Below are positions 21,947-35,749 of a DNA stretch of 64,000 bases, piece after piece. The DNA lies in the NCBI GenBank assembly GCA_023079485.1, contig CM041097.1:20567158-20631157 (forward strand), read 5' to 3'. Position numbers and translations under genes: made by a program. This stretch comes from Archilochus colubris (taxonomy: Eukaryota; Chordata; Aves; Apodiformes; Trochilidae). The notes beneath the pieces are model-generated. The model searched no databases, was not told where the DNA came from, and saw nothing but the letters and a program-made list of their open reading frames with translations. Position 1 is the first letter of the stretch. Every line of letters starts with the position of its first letter.

Positions 21947-24900
21947 GATGCCTGAAGTACACTGGGATGCTTCTCATGTACAAACCCAGACACAGGCCCT
22001 GTATAGCAAGTAGGGCTGGAGGGACCAGTATCAGCTTTCCCTCCCCATTCCTGCTGGGAATGGAGCTGGTGTGGGCAATCCCTGGCAGGAGCAGCTGCAG
22101 TGGGAGGATTGCTCTGGCCTGTGAAAGGCTGCAACATCTGTCTGAGAGCAATGTCCCTGTGATGGGAGCCAGAGATCCATGGCTGAAGTTAAAGAGTTCT
22201 GTGTGATCTTCTCTGTACTTCACCATTAGGGGTGGACACGAGGGATGATCCCTCTCCAAGCATAGTCCCCTCTTTGACTTAACAGGATGCTGATATACAC
22301 ACCTGCCTTTTGGAAATAAACCATTAAAATGATCCATATCCCTTTTTCCCCTGCATTATTGCACTCAGTTTATTCATTTGGCAGACAGCAAAATCACCCA
22401 AGGAATATGAATGGTTGAGGTTTTGCTCTGGCATTACTGAAAGCTGCAGTGGTGTTTCCTTACTCTGCACATGGATCAGTCATTCCAGAGCTCTGTGGGG
22501 CTTTGGGGTGAGGACAGGGTGGTAAAAGTATTCCTCAGGGGACAAAGCAGGGGAAAAGAGGCTGTAGTTGTCTGGTTTCATGGCAGTGAAACAGTGAGGT
22601 TGGGTCTGTGCTTCAGACTCAGCTGTGTGAGGATCAAGCCCAGAACCAGGAACTACTCATGGAATGGAAACCTCTCATTCACTATATTCCCCCTCGGTTA
22701 ATCAACAACAAATTAAAGGTTAAAACCTGGGGGGTTTTTAGACCACAGCTTCTTTTAAAATGTTTTTTATACATTGACTTAAGGAGCTGAACACTTGTTA
22801 GTGAAAGAGGCAAAAATGAGCCCTTTGAGGCAGGGATGGGAAGTGCTCAGTGAAGGATGGGTTAGGCACTGCTGGAACATATGGAAAAGCATAAACACTC
22901 CCTCTGCTCACTGATAAGTGACTCAGGACACTTAATACAAGTATTAACTTCTGTTCTGTTTATTGAATTTAGAAATGGGAGGATCTCAAGGAAGCTTACC
23001 TCTTAATTCCTATTAATAGAGTAAAATAGAGCAGTGGAAAGCACAGAAGGCAAATGGAATAATCTGAGCTGTAGCAGGAACTTGCCACTCTAACACTTGC
23101 AAAACAAGAAACTCCTCCAAAACAGCGCATTATTGATGTCTTGTCTAATCCCTTTCAGTCAGCCAGAACTCCTCATCTTGCCAGGCTGCTTTTACTGAAG
23201 AGTTGGGCTTCTTTTCTTTACAGCAGGAAAGATACTTGTCTGTTGTCTTCAGTTTGCAAATATTTTTTTTAAATATGAAAAAGAAATAACTTACAGAAAT
23301 CACTCATCCAAATGTGACTTTTGTCTCAGGTCCTTCTTCAGCAGTGAAATTAATTTTATATGTGCTTCATCTCCCAGCACTCACACACTGTGTCTCACCC
23401 GTGGACTCCTGGTGCAAGGCAGCAAGCAAATGGGTTTTTGTGGCAGGCTAATGGGCTGTGCAAAATGTATTTGAGGAGCTTCAGCTCTCTTCCTGAACCC
23501 ATTAGCTGCTAGGAAAATCTTTAGTTAACCTCATCTGCTGACTCCATCCATCACCAAGTGTCACCCACTCTGTCCCACGGACTCCAGCAGGTCCCAGCTC
23601 TCACTTCCAGCCCACACCTGGGGAAAACTTTGCAGCATTTTCAGTCCCCTGGACACTGCTTGGGGCTGTCCCTCATGGCTCCTTACAACTCACATGGGGG
23701 TCCCTCTGCTCTGCCAAACCCTGGTTTTCTTCCCTCATCCCTAACTACTGGAAGGAGGAAACCTCTGCATCCTATCTGACTACAGGCAGTCAAATGAAAC
23801 CTGTACCAGCTGATCTCTGAAGTATTGATCACCATGGGAATGGGGGGTGAGGAGTTGCTGCTCTGGAGAGGTCTTGGCTGCAGGAAAAGTTTCCAGACTC
23901 CTCCTCAGACAGCAGTACCCAGAGAGAACTGATTGCCAGAGTCCCAAAGCCACAGAGGTGTTTTATATTGCCTGAGTTTACTGAGTATTAACATACAGAT
24001 ATAAACATAAATATGTATATCTATACATTTTCTATATATACACAATACGTATCCATAGCTGTTCTCTTTTGACAGCTGCAGTTTCCTCTTTTAAGCCCTG
24101 CCTAATGAATTTCTGGAGGATCTGGGACAAGCAGCAAGGTTGCCTTACAGAAACTCAGCTCAGAGCTGCCCTGGGACTGAAGGCAAAGCTGAAATGTTCC
24201 TGTTCCATCAGCTCAGCTGAAGAGCAGCTCTTAACCCTTCATTCTTTATACCCAATAATATCAGTACCAAGTGGAGATTTGGATGGAACTGACAGAATTT
24301 CACCTAATCACAAAATGCTCTCTTTAAATGCTCAGATTCCAAAACATAAGATACTGTCACCTTTAAATCACATCATCAGAGAGGTCCCAGGGAGAAGCCC
24401 CAGCTGTCCCCTCGGCTGTCCCTGGGGACAGACAACTCCTCTGCCTCCTCCCCAGGGGTCCCAGTTTGGTTTGAGTGTCCCCAGTGAGCTGCATGGCCTG
24501 AGCCCTGTGCCAGAACATCTTCCCTTCCCACCTGCCAAAATAACTTCCCAGCAGCAGGCTTTGTCTGGTTTTATCACAGCTTGTTGTCCCAGCCCAAGCT
24601 TTATTAAATCCAGCCAAATGACAGCAGTTCTGTCTCCCAGTCACAAGCTTTTATCTTGTTGTTAAAAGTTTTACACAGCATCTCCCCCAACAATGAACAC
24701 ACACACACATTTCAATGCCCCCCTTCAAGGAGGGAACTGTTAATCTGTGCTGACTGGACCTCAATCTATTGCTTTGTCACTCATAAAAATGCCTGCCTCC
24801 TGCTCTATGGAATCACCCGATAAGAGAGGCTTGCTCTGCTTTCCAGTTGCTGTAATCCTCTGTCTGCTCTTTCTCCTGGGGCTTTGGAGCAGATAAATGG

Positions 24901-25349
24901 TTCTGCAAGTGCCTCTGCCAGAGCCTGGAGCAGAGTCAGTGAGTGGGCAGAGCTCTTGGGCTGTGGCAGGCAGGCAGCAGAGCTCTGTGAAGGCAGAGGG
25001 AGGTATTCCTGGTCACTTCGTGGCTCCTGCTTGCTGCTTCCATGCCCTCTTCTAGATTCCCAGCAGCACAGGGATCAGTGCCCAGAATTCCTTCAGGTGT
25101 TATTGACACAGCAAACCTGGAACCAGGGACAAACATGAAAAAGAGAAGACTCCGAGACTCACCAAGAACTCTTCTTACCATATTTAATGTTATTTTCCTC
25201 CCTTAAGTTTCCCTGTCCTCTTTTGTCCAGACCCAGGACTTTACAAACCTCTGTCCTTACTGTCCAAGGTTTGGGGATTGCACCTGGGCAGGGGATCCCA
25301 GGGGCTGCCACCATCCTCAGCAGTGCAGGAAGAACCCAGGGAGGCACAA

Positions 25350-25446
25350 GGGACCTTCAGCCTCATCCCTTGGGACCTTCAGCTTCATCTCTTGGGACCT
25401 TCAGCTTCATCTCTTGGGACCTTCAGCTTCATCCCTTGGGACCTTC
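25350..25446. repeat. 22-bp tandem repeat, 4.4 copies
   Basis: The unit GGGACCTTCAGCTTCATCTCTT repeats four times, with one or two substitutions in the first and last copies, followed by a partial copy. It has no coding or regulatory context. Confidence 0.9.
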
Positions 25447-28400
25447 TGGTGGGAAATAGCAACAAAGGAAGAACCTGGAAGTGGCCAAAACTTGGATGTA
25501 CCACCTCCATTTGGTGCCTTGCTACAGTACCAGACACTTTTCCTTTCCATTAGGTCTCAGAATACTCTTTTTTCCCCCAGGAGAGCCCAGCAGGGTCTCA
25601 TTAGCAGCCTCCAGCCATCCCTGCAGCCCCATCACTCAGCCTGGGCCCCAGCTGTGATCCCACAGAAGCTCAGCCCATCCCTGGCCGTGTGTCCCAGCAC
25701 ACTGACAAACTCCAACACAACAATTGTTCCCTCTCTCTGCCAGCACCCCAGCCCTCCTGAGCCACTCTGGTGTCCCACACCCGGGGTGCTGTCACAGAGC
25801 TGGGTGCCCCTCGGGGTGCCCAGGCAGAGCAAACACCTCTGCACCAAACCACCCAAGCAGCTCGATCCTAGGAATTTGGGAGAACTTGGGAAGATGGATG
25901 AACCTCTCAGACTCCCTGGGGAAAACCAGGAGTCTCAGCACCCATCTGTACACCTGAAGGAGGGAAACCCAGAGCCAGGGGCCAGAGGACCAAGAACCCC
26001 AATGCCTGCAGGAAAAAGCTGAGCACCAGCAGCACCCTGGGGGAGCTGATGCTCTCTGCTCTGCTGCTTCCCCCCTCACACCTCCAAGGCTCTGCAGGTT
26101 CCTGGGTTTGTTTGCTTCACTTTGCTAAAATATTTATGCCATTATGTTTTGTTTGTTCAGCTTTCCTTAAATATTTTCACTATAGCTCTTCACCAGCATA
26201 AATATTTGTTATATTTAAACTCTACTTAGCTGGAAGATAAACAACAGAATAAGAAATCAGAAATTACACTGGAACTTAGAGGGAGAACAGCAATTAGCTC
26301 TGCTGAGGTGTTAACCTCTCTAGGATGAAGCAGCACAGGAGGGAGCACACAGTGCCAGCCTGGGGTGCAGAAACCCCTGGTTTGCCCTGGGCACCCAAAC
26401 TGAACCAGCACAGAAGGACCTGGAGCTGAGACACCACCCAGGCTCTTCCCAGCTCCAAAGGAGCAGCCAGGCCTCCTCGCCCAGGAACACCAGGGTTTCC
26501 TTGGGATAAAGGGGGGGACATGGCAGGATGGAGCTGGGCTGCTCTGAGCAGTGCTCAGGAAACCCAGGCAGGAGGGGTCTGAGTGCTGCAGGAGTCCCCA
26601 GGACCCCCCCAGGCAGCCTCACTAAAACCCAGTGAACACAAAACCTCCTGGATTTAGACAGAACACAGTGAAACACCTCTGGGCCTCAGGCTTCAAATAT
26701 AAATGAGCAGGGGGGTTGTTAATGTACTTGCCCCTTTTGCCACCATGATGGATTTCTTACTTTAAGGATAAGACATTGCCTGCTAGAGCCAAATATTGAC
26801 AGAGGGGATAAAAAGGCTGCTATGATAATAGGCATAATGAAATGTTGTTTATAAACCTATAGCTGGGAATAGATCTCCCTGCCTACCATGGAACATTGAC
26901 CCCTTCAAAAAAAATTAAAAAGAAAAAACCTTGCCTTCCTTCTGCCTGCTGCCCCTGCACCTCTGGTTTGCCCCTGCAGAAGCAAGAGGTGACTCCTGAA
27001 CCCAGAGCTCACACACACTGCAGGGACAGATCCTGCTCCCAGGAAGGGCAACACTGGCCTGGCAGAGCTCCCTGAATCCCTGTTCCAAGTGAAAACAAGA
27101 GCTGAGAGAGCAGAAAAAAAATATATCAAGGTTCCTACCCCTGGTGAAAACTAGAAGTAGGAAGAAAAAAAACAAGGAGAAAAAAATTCTATATCCACAA
27201 TGTGACCACTTCCACCTCTGTGTGCATGGAAAAATCACCTTCATCCCCAGGATGCCTGAGCACCAGAGCATCAGGTAGCAGAGTGCAGGCTCCTTTCTCC
27301 ACTTCACAACCCTTGGGGTTATTTCTTTGCTCCCTCCCTGCAGGGGCAGCCAAACCCAGAGCACTGAGCCACAGCCCCTGAGTAAGGGAAATCCAAGGAC
27401 ATTTGGGAGGGATGGAGAGGGCTCACCCCATCACCCCACAGCAGCCCTGGGTGCACCCCCCAGAGGAGCTGCTCTGTCAGATAAATTCCATCACCTCCAC
27501 ATCCCTGGAGTTTTCCCTGTAATCCATCACTGAAATGAAATTGTATCAGTTACCATAGAAACCTCTTGACCAATAGCCTCGAAATGGGTTTGGTTTTTGA
27601 GCTGTGTTTGGGAGTTTTGGTGTGTTGGATTTTGTGCTGTTTGTCTGTTTGCTTTTTGGTTTGTTTTGTTTTTTTTAAAGGAAAGTAAAATATTGTTCCA
27701 TTCAAGCCAAATCAGCCAGTCCCTCAGTGCTGCCCTGGACAGGCTGTGTTCTGGTGTTCTGCTCACTCACCCACTTGGCAAAAGGCAGAATTTTCAGTTT
27801 CCTTTAGTGTAGTGTCAGTACTGGTTAGTTCTCCTACCACCCCTTTTTTGTTGTTGTTCTTTAGGAATAAACTGCTGAGTAACACTGGGCTGTGCAGAGA
27901 AAGAGCAATGAGAGTCCCTTATTGAGCCCCCCCTGCCACAGCTGTGTAGGGCTCCCCAGCCTCATACAAACATTGGTTGGTATCAGTATGTTATTCACAC
28001 TTCCCAATAAAGAAATAAAATATAACAGCAAAATTAATCCTGTCAGTACCAGTGAAACATTCAGTCCCTGGGAACGGATCTGGTGGGATGCTGGGACCAA
28101 CTTCCCTGCTGGAAAACCCAGGGCTGAGCCTATCCAGCACTGCTGGCCAGGGGGTTTCTCATCTACAGGATGGTTTTCATCACTCTACAACTGTTCAGGT
28201 TTATAGGGCAATTGCAGACACCATTTCTCCCCACTCCCCAGTCCAGCAGGTGACCATACCTTAGCACTTCCATCCAGCTCTGAGGTTTCTCCTCTCCAAG
28301 GCAAGCACAGAACTCCTGTTTTCAATCCAAAGCCTGTCATCAACCCTGTCCTGCAGACAGGATGCATTTCAGCAGCTTGTTTAAATTAAAGCCTAAAGGA

Positions 28401-28731
28401 ACCAGAAAAGGGCTGATTTATTATTAATTGGGGGTGGGGAAGACAAATGTTTTCAGCCCTGTCCTGCCTGCAAACTAACGTGGTTCCCACTGGTGTCTGC
28501 AGAGGCTCAGGGTGCTTCCTGGGCTCTGGAATCTCCTAGTCCCAGAGGACTGAATAATGGCAGTGCTGGTAAGCAATGGGCAGGGACTGGTATTCAAACA
28601 ACTTAAAATATCCAGATTAAAAACTGGAGGGAAGTCTGAGTGCCTGGGGATGGGTTTTAGGGTAAGCAGCCCCTGGGCAACAGAGCTGAAGTTGAGGTTG
28701 GGCATCTGTCTGCAAATGAAACCTCCCTGCA

Positions 28732-28887
28732 AAAGAAGAAAAAGAAAAAGAAAGGGAAAAAGGAAAATGGAAAAGGGAAAGAAAAGGAAAAGGAAAAGGA
28801 AAAAGAGAAGGAAAGGAAAAGGAAAAGGAAAAGGAAAAGGAAAAGGAAAAGGAAAAGGAAAAGGAAAAGGAAAAGGAAAAGGAAAAG
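28732..28887. repeat. Purine tract, (GGAAAA)n hexamer repeat
   Basis: About 155 bases of nearly pure A/G on the + strand. The left half is irregular (AAAGA, GGGAAA). From about 28813 to 28887 it is a clean GGAAAA hexamer array of some 12 copies. Purine-only tracts cannot contain stop codons, so the Lys/Gly/Arg frames here are not genes. Confidence 0.95.
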
Positions 28888-31800
28888 TTGGCCTCTCTGG
28901 CCATCTCTGCATCCCCATTTCCAGCACACCCAGCACTCAGCTCCCCACTTTATCCTTCTCATCTGCTGGGGGCTCTTAAGCCTCTGTTTGACGTTGGTGT
29001 GAGCAGTGCCCATTTCTGGCTGGCTGTGATTGATGTGGGCCACAGACCGAGCACAGCCAACCCCAACCCCGTGCCTGTGCCCAGCAACCCCCAGCTGAGG
29101 CTCCCCAGGGTGTGTTTGGGCTCTGGGATGTGGCCCAGCCATGGGGAATGCAGATGGCAACAAATCCTGCCAGGGCATGGGACCCACCTGGGGAAATCAG
29201 AAGCAGCTCCTGCTTCTGCTGGGGATGGAAAGCAGATGGAAAATGAAGCTGCTGTGCCAGCACTGAGCATCTCCTCCCCAGCAAGGCCCTTCCTGAAGGG
29301 GCAGAGCCAAAAGCCTTTGCATTTAAATTGCTCTTTTCTCCATGAGCAGGTGTCCTGTTTACCCCCCAGCCTGCAGCTCCAGGACACTGAACTATGGGAA
29401 TTCCTCCAGTGGTGTTTGCTGGCCCATCAGGTGAGGCATTGTGGCCATCATGGGACTGCTGCTGCATTACAGATTCCCTTCTCCTGACCCAGGCACTCCC
29501 AATGCTTTAGTTTCTTCTACAATACTTAAAGAACAGGAATAGGTGCAGGCCTCGAGAGCCCAGAGCAAGCCCTTGGCTGACATGCACGGGGAGCAGAGGA
29601 AGGACTGGGCTTCTTTTCATCAAATATTCACCAGTTAATGAAAATTTCAAGTGGAAAAACATCAGTGAGTATCTTTGCTAACTGCAGTGCTGAAAGGCAA
29701 GCCCTGAATTCCAGCCTGAGTGGGAACCCTGTGCAGACCCTCCTGGACCACCAGTTCCTCTCCAGGCAGGAATGGGAGAGCAGCAGCCCTGGAAGACACA
29801 GAAAATCTCTTTCCCCTCCCTCTCACCAGCCTCAGCTCTCACTGAAAAGAAGCTAAAGCTGCACTGACCACTTTCCTGCCACCATTTCACAGTATAAAAG
29901 TACAACTTCAGTTGCTTTAAAGGTATGATCTCCAACAGATCTACAGAGATGCATCTCCTGTCCCCAGTGGGAGACAACACCTGCAGAAGAGGAGCTGCTT
30001 TCCTGGTACAAGGTCAGGAACACAGCACACGTTGCCATTCCTACCCTGGAGCTGAGCAGGGGCAGAGGGTGCCCCAGGGATGGGGACAGCCCCTGGTGGG
30101 GCTCAGCTGCCCTCCCAGCAGGTGCCACACTGCCCATGGCAGGAAACCTGAAACAGTTCTGAGCACTCATCCTGGAACTGCTGAGCTGACAGCCCCAGTG
30201 CTGACCAGGGCTGGAAGTTAACAGGACAGCAGATTTTTTATCACTTGGGGTGTCCTTGTGCCAGAAAACCTGGGGGTGGGCACAGTGCTCCCCAGCATCC
30301 CCCTACCCCCAACATCAGCACACTCTGGGGCACTCTGAGGGGTGGGTATAGCACAAAAATAACCAGAGACCCAAGAACATTGAACACCAAGTCCAGGAGC
30401 AGGAACAGTGGCCTGGGACTGGGAACTGAAGCTGCTTTTCCATCCGTGCTCAGAGGCCCCACACATCCCTGTCCTGGGCAGGGACCTGAGGAGCTCTTTT
30501 CTCAAGGGTCCATACCCAGAAATGGGAGGGAGAAGCAGAAGCAGTGCTGAGCCCCAGCAATGCCAGGCAGGGAGACACTCCTCAGGGTATTCCCACTGGG
30601 ATCTGCTTTTAGCAGCAGCAGGGAAGAGGCTCTGAGCACCCCCAGCACCACTCAGCACTCTGGGCAGCCCAGAGAAGTCACTGAGCTGCTGTGCCAGGCA
30701 CTGAGCAGATGACACTGGAGCTCCAAGGGGCTGCTGGCTCTTTCTGTACAGATACAACATAGAAACTGCATCCCCAAATGATGCTCCCTCCCTCAGAGAA
30801 CAGGCAATTAAAACCTGGCCCCAGCCTTTGATTTTCAATATCTCATTTAAATCTTCTAACAGAGCTCAATTAATGGCCTTGGAAAAGTTTTCTAAAATTT
30901 ACTGCTGCTTCACTGCAATAATTTCTACAACTGTTTCTCCTGCACAGCCTTTCTTCTTCCCTTTGAAGCCAGGCAATATTATGGAAATATTATCTTTGCA
31001 AATGCAGGTGAAGTTGATGATATTATTGATTTCAGATAACCTTCAGGTTTGAGACAAATCTCCACATCAGTCTGGAGGTACAGAACAAAGATTTCCAATG
31101 GACTGAATTATTCAGAACAGTCACTTCTAAAGAGAGGGCTGAGAAATGTCCCTGGGGAGCAGCAGGGCCAGAGGGAAAGGAAGAGGTGGGAGCAGAGCCC
31201 TGGGCTGAGCAGCACTGGGAAATTCCAGAATGCAGGAATTTCAGTTCCTGTCCCAGCCCCAAGCCTCTCCCTGTCCCAGCCATTCCCAAAACACACCCCA
31301 AACATCACCACTGGGACACTAAATCCCCCTGCCCTGCACACCAACACTTCCAAACAGTCACAGCCACCCCCATGTTCAAGAACTCCCCTGGAAACAGGGA
31401 TTCTTTTTATTCTTAGCTTTTCCCAAACAAGTCTGATTTACCACTCTTCACTGTAAGACCTTTGAACTGCAGACCTCAGCTAGGTGTGGTTTATGACTAA
31501 GTTTTAGCAGTTAAATTTAAAAGCAGTGAATCCCCCCCAGCACCTCCCTCCTGGCAGGAGCAGGCTCTGTTCTTACACTGAAATGGAATTTTGGAGGGGT
31601 GGGAGGAGGAGGAGAAGCATTTCCCTGCACAGCCAGGCTGCGTCCTGGGCTCACACTGAGCTCTTACACTGCAACTGGAAGAAAAGCAAATAAATCCTTG
31701 CAACACATCTGTCATTTCTACCTGAAGTGATCCTGAACATGCACATCAATGAGGAGAAAAAAAAACCACAAAACTAAAACCAAAAAACCAAAAACCAAAC

Positions 31801-34800
31801 AACAAAAAAAGTGAAAAACCTGGTTTTTTAGATTTTACCTTTCCATGCTGTGCAGGCAAACCAAGGTGGGATCCAGAAACTTCATCTGGGGAACCATGGG
31901 TGTGACAGCCTAGGTAAATCTAAGCTGTAATCCTTTTATACTGACATCAATTAAACTTTTATTCCTGCTGTGGATATGGGAGACTGAAAGTCACTTTGGG
32001 GGAAAAAATCCAGGGTTTAATTTTTGTCTCTGCTTTTGAAATTACTCAGCACAGGGCACTGGTAAGCTGCAGCTCCATTAGGTGAGAAGCAGGAATACCA
32101 TTTTTCTCTCCAGGACTCTCCATTTACTCTCAGAATGTTTCACTGAGACTATGGTACCATTCAGGCTGCAGTGCCTGTAAAAACACCATCCCTTACAGGA
32201 CCACATCCTTACCTGGGAACGTGGAGTCAGCAGGAGGGGGTGGTGGGAGGGAGCTGCACCTCATTAAAGATCCCTGCTAATTACCTCCCCCTCTGCTCTC
32301 AGGCTGCAGCCAGCCCTCAGCACTGAGACCAGGGCAGAGGAGAAACACCCAGCTCCTCCAAAGGGCTTTTTATCCTGAGCAGGGGATGTGGGGAGTTTCT
32401 CCCCACCCCAGCCACCTGCCGGGCACCAGCTCCTGCCTACCCTTGCTTTGGGTCCTTCTCTTGTCTTTGGTTACCAAGGAAAACCCAAGTTTCACACCCC
32501 AGGAGCAGCTTTTGCCAGGGTAAAAGCAGGAATGGGGGCTCAGCTCAACCCGCACTGATCATTCGTGCTGGGCTTGCAGGGTTACTGCTCAGAAAACGTG
32601 TTTTGAGGTGTTTGGCTCCAAAACAAGAAGCTACCAGATGACAGACACTCCCGGGATGGGGAAGGGGAAGGGGCCCTGGAGCTGCCCCCTCCCCACCAGG
32701 GGGACTCTGAGTGTTCTGAGCCCCAGCCCTGGGCTGCTCCTGGATTCGGGAAGGGGTTGTTTGCAGCTGGAGCTACAAGGCATGAAACCAGCTGGTAACT
32801 GAACTGGCTTCTGAAGCTGATTCTTTTGCTGGGGCATTTTTCTGGTTTTTCTTGTTTTTTCTTTTTTATTCCCTTTATGAGCTTCATGACAGGCAAGCAG
32901 TGATTTCCTCTCTGTATTTTAGCACAAACAACAGATTAGTGTCACGTTGTTTGCTGTGAAGTTTTGCTTGCATGAGTACTTGCTGGCACTTGGAGTGTTC
33001 CAAATAAACAGCGTGGTCATTCGGGGAGATGAAACCCAGCAACATCTTCCTGGCAGGAAGGAGGCAGTGCTGGCACACCTCCTGGGCAGGGCAGGGAGCC
33101 CAGAGGGGAATAATGTCATTTGAATCACAAGGCACAAAGGCCAGGGCTCTCTCTTCCCTAAGAGAAGACACGTAAGTGCCCTTGGCACTGCAAACAGGAT
33201 AATCTACTGCAGGCTCACACTCAAGAAAAATGTAACTTAAATTAACAACATAAATCACAAATAGTAAATTATTTATTTTACATTAAATAGAGTACAGAAC
33301 AAAAGCTCACAGGAAAAGATGTCTTCAATTCTTGCCCTTCCTCACACCGTAATTATTTTTTCATACTCTTAGCAACATTATCCCTGCTAGGAAGCACCAG
33401 GAAACATGATGCATGGTGCCTGCTTCCCTGCTTCTCTTCAAAGGGAAACTTTCTGTTCCTCCTCTGTCATTTAAAAAACAGCTTTCATATTATCTCTTCT
33501 ATTTTCTCCTGTGCCTCCAAAGCAAATCCACCTCCCAGTTTTTGGTCTGAACACCTTGCTTGCCATGCTCTGGGAGCTCCACATCCCCATGCTGAGCTCT
33601 GCCAGCCCAGCAGAGGGGAAACCAGAGTGCAAACAAGCCCAGGAAAAGGGGAGAAACATCAGCAGAGGGAAAAGGGCAGGGAGAGACAGCCCAGGGGTGG
33701 ACAAGGCAGGAGGGGAGGTGGGAAGGATGGATTCCATCAGCAGCAGGACTAAAGCTTGCCATGCTCAGAGCTCCTCTCAGTAACAGGAATGGCAGGAGAA
33801 CACTCACCTGCTGCACACCCACAGAGCTGACACCATTAGGAGCACACAGAGCTTGGAAAAACTCCTCCTGCCAGTCATGTACTTTGTTTTGGCAGGAAAA
33901 CTCAGCTTCTAGAGGCTCAGAGCCCTTCCTCAGTGCATTAGAGCTCAGCAGTTGTTAGCACCTGAAACCAAGACTTGCCAGGCTCCAGCAAGTCATCCCA
34001 GTGACAGGAAACCTGAGCACTGGGTTTGGGAAATGGCTATTTCATTGGAGACACAACTCCTGACAAATGGAAGCTTTCCTGGTGCCCTCCCTGGGCACAG
34101 CAAGGAGCCCTCCCAGCCCTGGGCACCAAGTTCATCTCCCTCTGCTACAGCTGCCACAAAAAAACCTGTTCACTGAGCAAGGGACCCTCCTGAAACCCTT
34201 CTGATCCTAAAGAACCAGGGGGCAGGATTCCCCCAGCCCTCTGAGCTCCCCTCCTGACATTCTGCTTCCAGGGGTTTCTCCCTGTGGTGCATCCCAAGGA
34301 GCCTGGGGCAGGCAGGGATGGAGGGGACATCCCCCCCCCAGAGCTCTGCAGTTGGCTGTGGGGACAATCCTGGGGGAATCAGTGGTCCCAGGGCCTTTCA
34401 TCCTCAAAACACAGACAGAGTGTGCTGAGAGGGAGCCCCTTGCCAGGCTGAGCTGCTCCTCAGACTGATCCCTTGCTGTCTCCTGAGATGCAGCTCCCTG
34501 AGTCCTCCTGGCACTGAGCTGCTGCAGCCAGACATCCCCTGTCCTCATGCCCAGGACACTTGGGTGGCTTTGAGTGACAGGGAATGAAAGGAAAGGAAAG
34601 GTACTGCCATCTGGACAGAGCTGGTTGATGCCTGGGGCTTTGCTGAGTTTCAAAACAACTCCTCAAAAACAGGAGTTTGGGGTTTTTTGTACACCAAAAG
34701 AGGAGTGGGGTGCAAGGACAGGCATGGGGTGGGTTGTTAAAAAACAGAAGCAAGAAGCTGTCTTTAAAGACCATTGTGAAAAATTATTTACAACGTCCAC

Positions 34801-35749
34801 AAACAGCATGTTTGAAAGATAAACTACTAAACATTTCCTTTTGAACTAGATTAAAAAAATAATAATAAAATTTTAAACACTTATCAGTTTTCTGTGTAGT
34901 AAAACGGAGAGCTGGGCTGGACTTTTCTGAACATTTCAAGTGAAAATGGAGGCTGGGGATCAAACAGTTCCATTCAGCTGCTCAGGAGGCAACTGAAATG
35001 TTTGTCATAGAACCACAGAGCAACCCCTGAACCTCAGTGGGGTTGGGGAGCCTGGGGGATACCCCAGGGGTATCATCAGTGCTGGTGCTGCCTTACAGAG
35101 GAAGGGAGGGAAATTCAGAGCCTTGTCCAAGCTCTGAGAGCACCAGAGCCTCTCCAGCAGCCCCGTGGCTCTGCAGGACACACACCCCTGTGTGGAGGAG
35201 ATGAAGCAGAGCCCTGACCCCCCCTCTGGAGCTGGGACCCCATCCTGCAGCATTCCCAAGCACCAAGGGCATCCCCAGCCCCCGTGCTGCCCCCATCCTG
35301 CCCACGGAACCTCTCCAGGTCCCAGGGCTCTCAGCCCCACATCCTGTGTCCTGCCAGCCCCTGGCTCCAGCCTGGGCACCCCGCAGCCTGGCAGCTCAGC
35401 AGTGGGTGCAGGGCACCCTCTTGGCCCCCCCTGCTCTTCTGCAGAGAGGGGGGGCAAATCACAGCATCACTGCCCTGCATTGAAGCAGCAGCAGAAGTCC
35501 ATATAATCCTTGGATTCCCCCCCAAAATGCCACTCATGAGGGTTCTTCACTGAGTGCTATTTCAGCCCCCACACTCAGAATGTCCCCCCAGAGGTCACTG
35601 CTCAGCTGGGGGGTACACAGAGGGTCCTGCTCCCCACTGCCCTCTGCAGAGGGGGCTGCAAAGCCTGGGGGGGACCCCACTGGGAGGGCAAATATTGTCA
35701 ACTCTCAAAGCTACAGAATAGGATAAAGAATAAATAACTAAGCCCAAAG
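28888..35749. other. Intergenic DNA (second part)
   Basis: This stretch is mostly GC-rich in its middle and AT-rich near 30830-31080, 31740-32060 and 33230-33480. An A/C-rich tract (31757-31812) is the complement type of the G/T-rich tracts seen elsewhere. At 35007 a short TCATAGAACCACAGAG resembles a CR1 end but is too short to call. I see no supported exon. Confidence 0.65.

Larger units (their letters stand above)
19621..28731. other. Intergenic DNA downstream of GRM7 (first part)
   Basis: I see no exon that can be supported. The stretch contains low-complexity runs (T-rich tract at 21906-21946, A-rich near 20850-20875 and 21597-21617), a 22-bp repeat (25350-25446), AT-rich TATATA-type sequence near 23990-24060, a G/T-rich tract near 27590-27680, and AT-rich blocks at 21130-21480 and 26100-26260 that may be conserved non-coding elements. 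Open frames here are short and lack splice context. Confidence 0.7.

Noticed and set aside
35007..35025. Second CR1 end (TCATAGAACCACAGAG)
   Set aside because: The similarity covers fewer than 20 bases and the following sequence does not match CR1.
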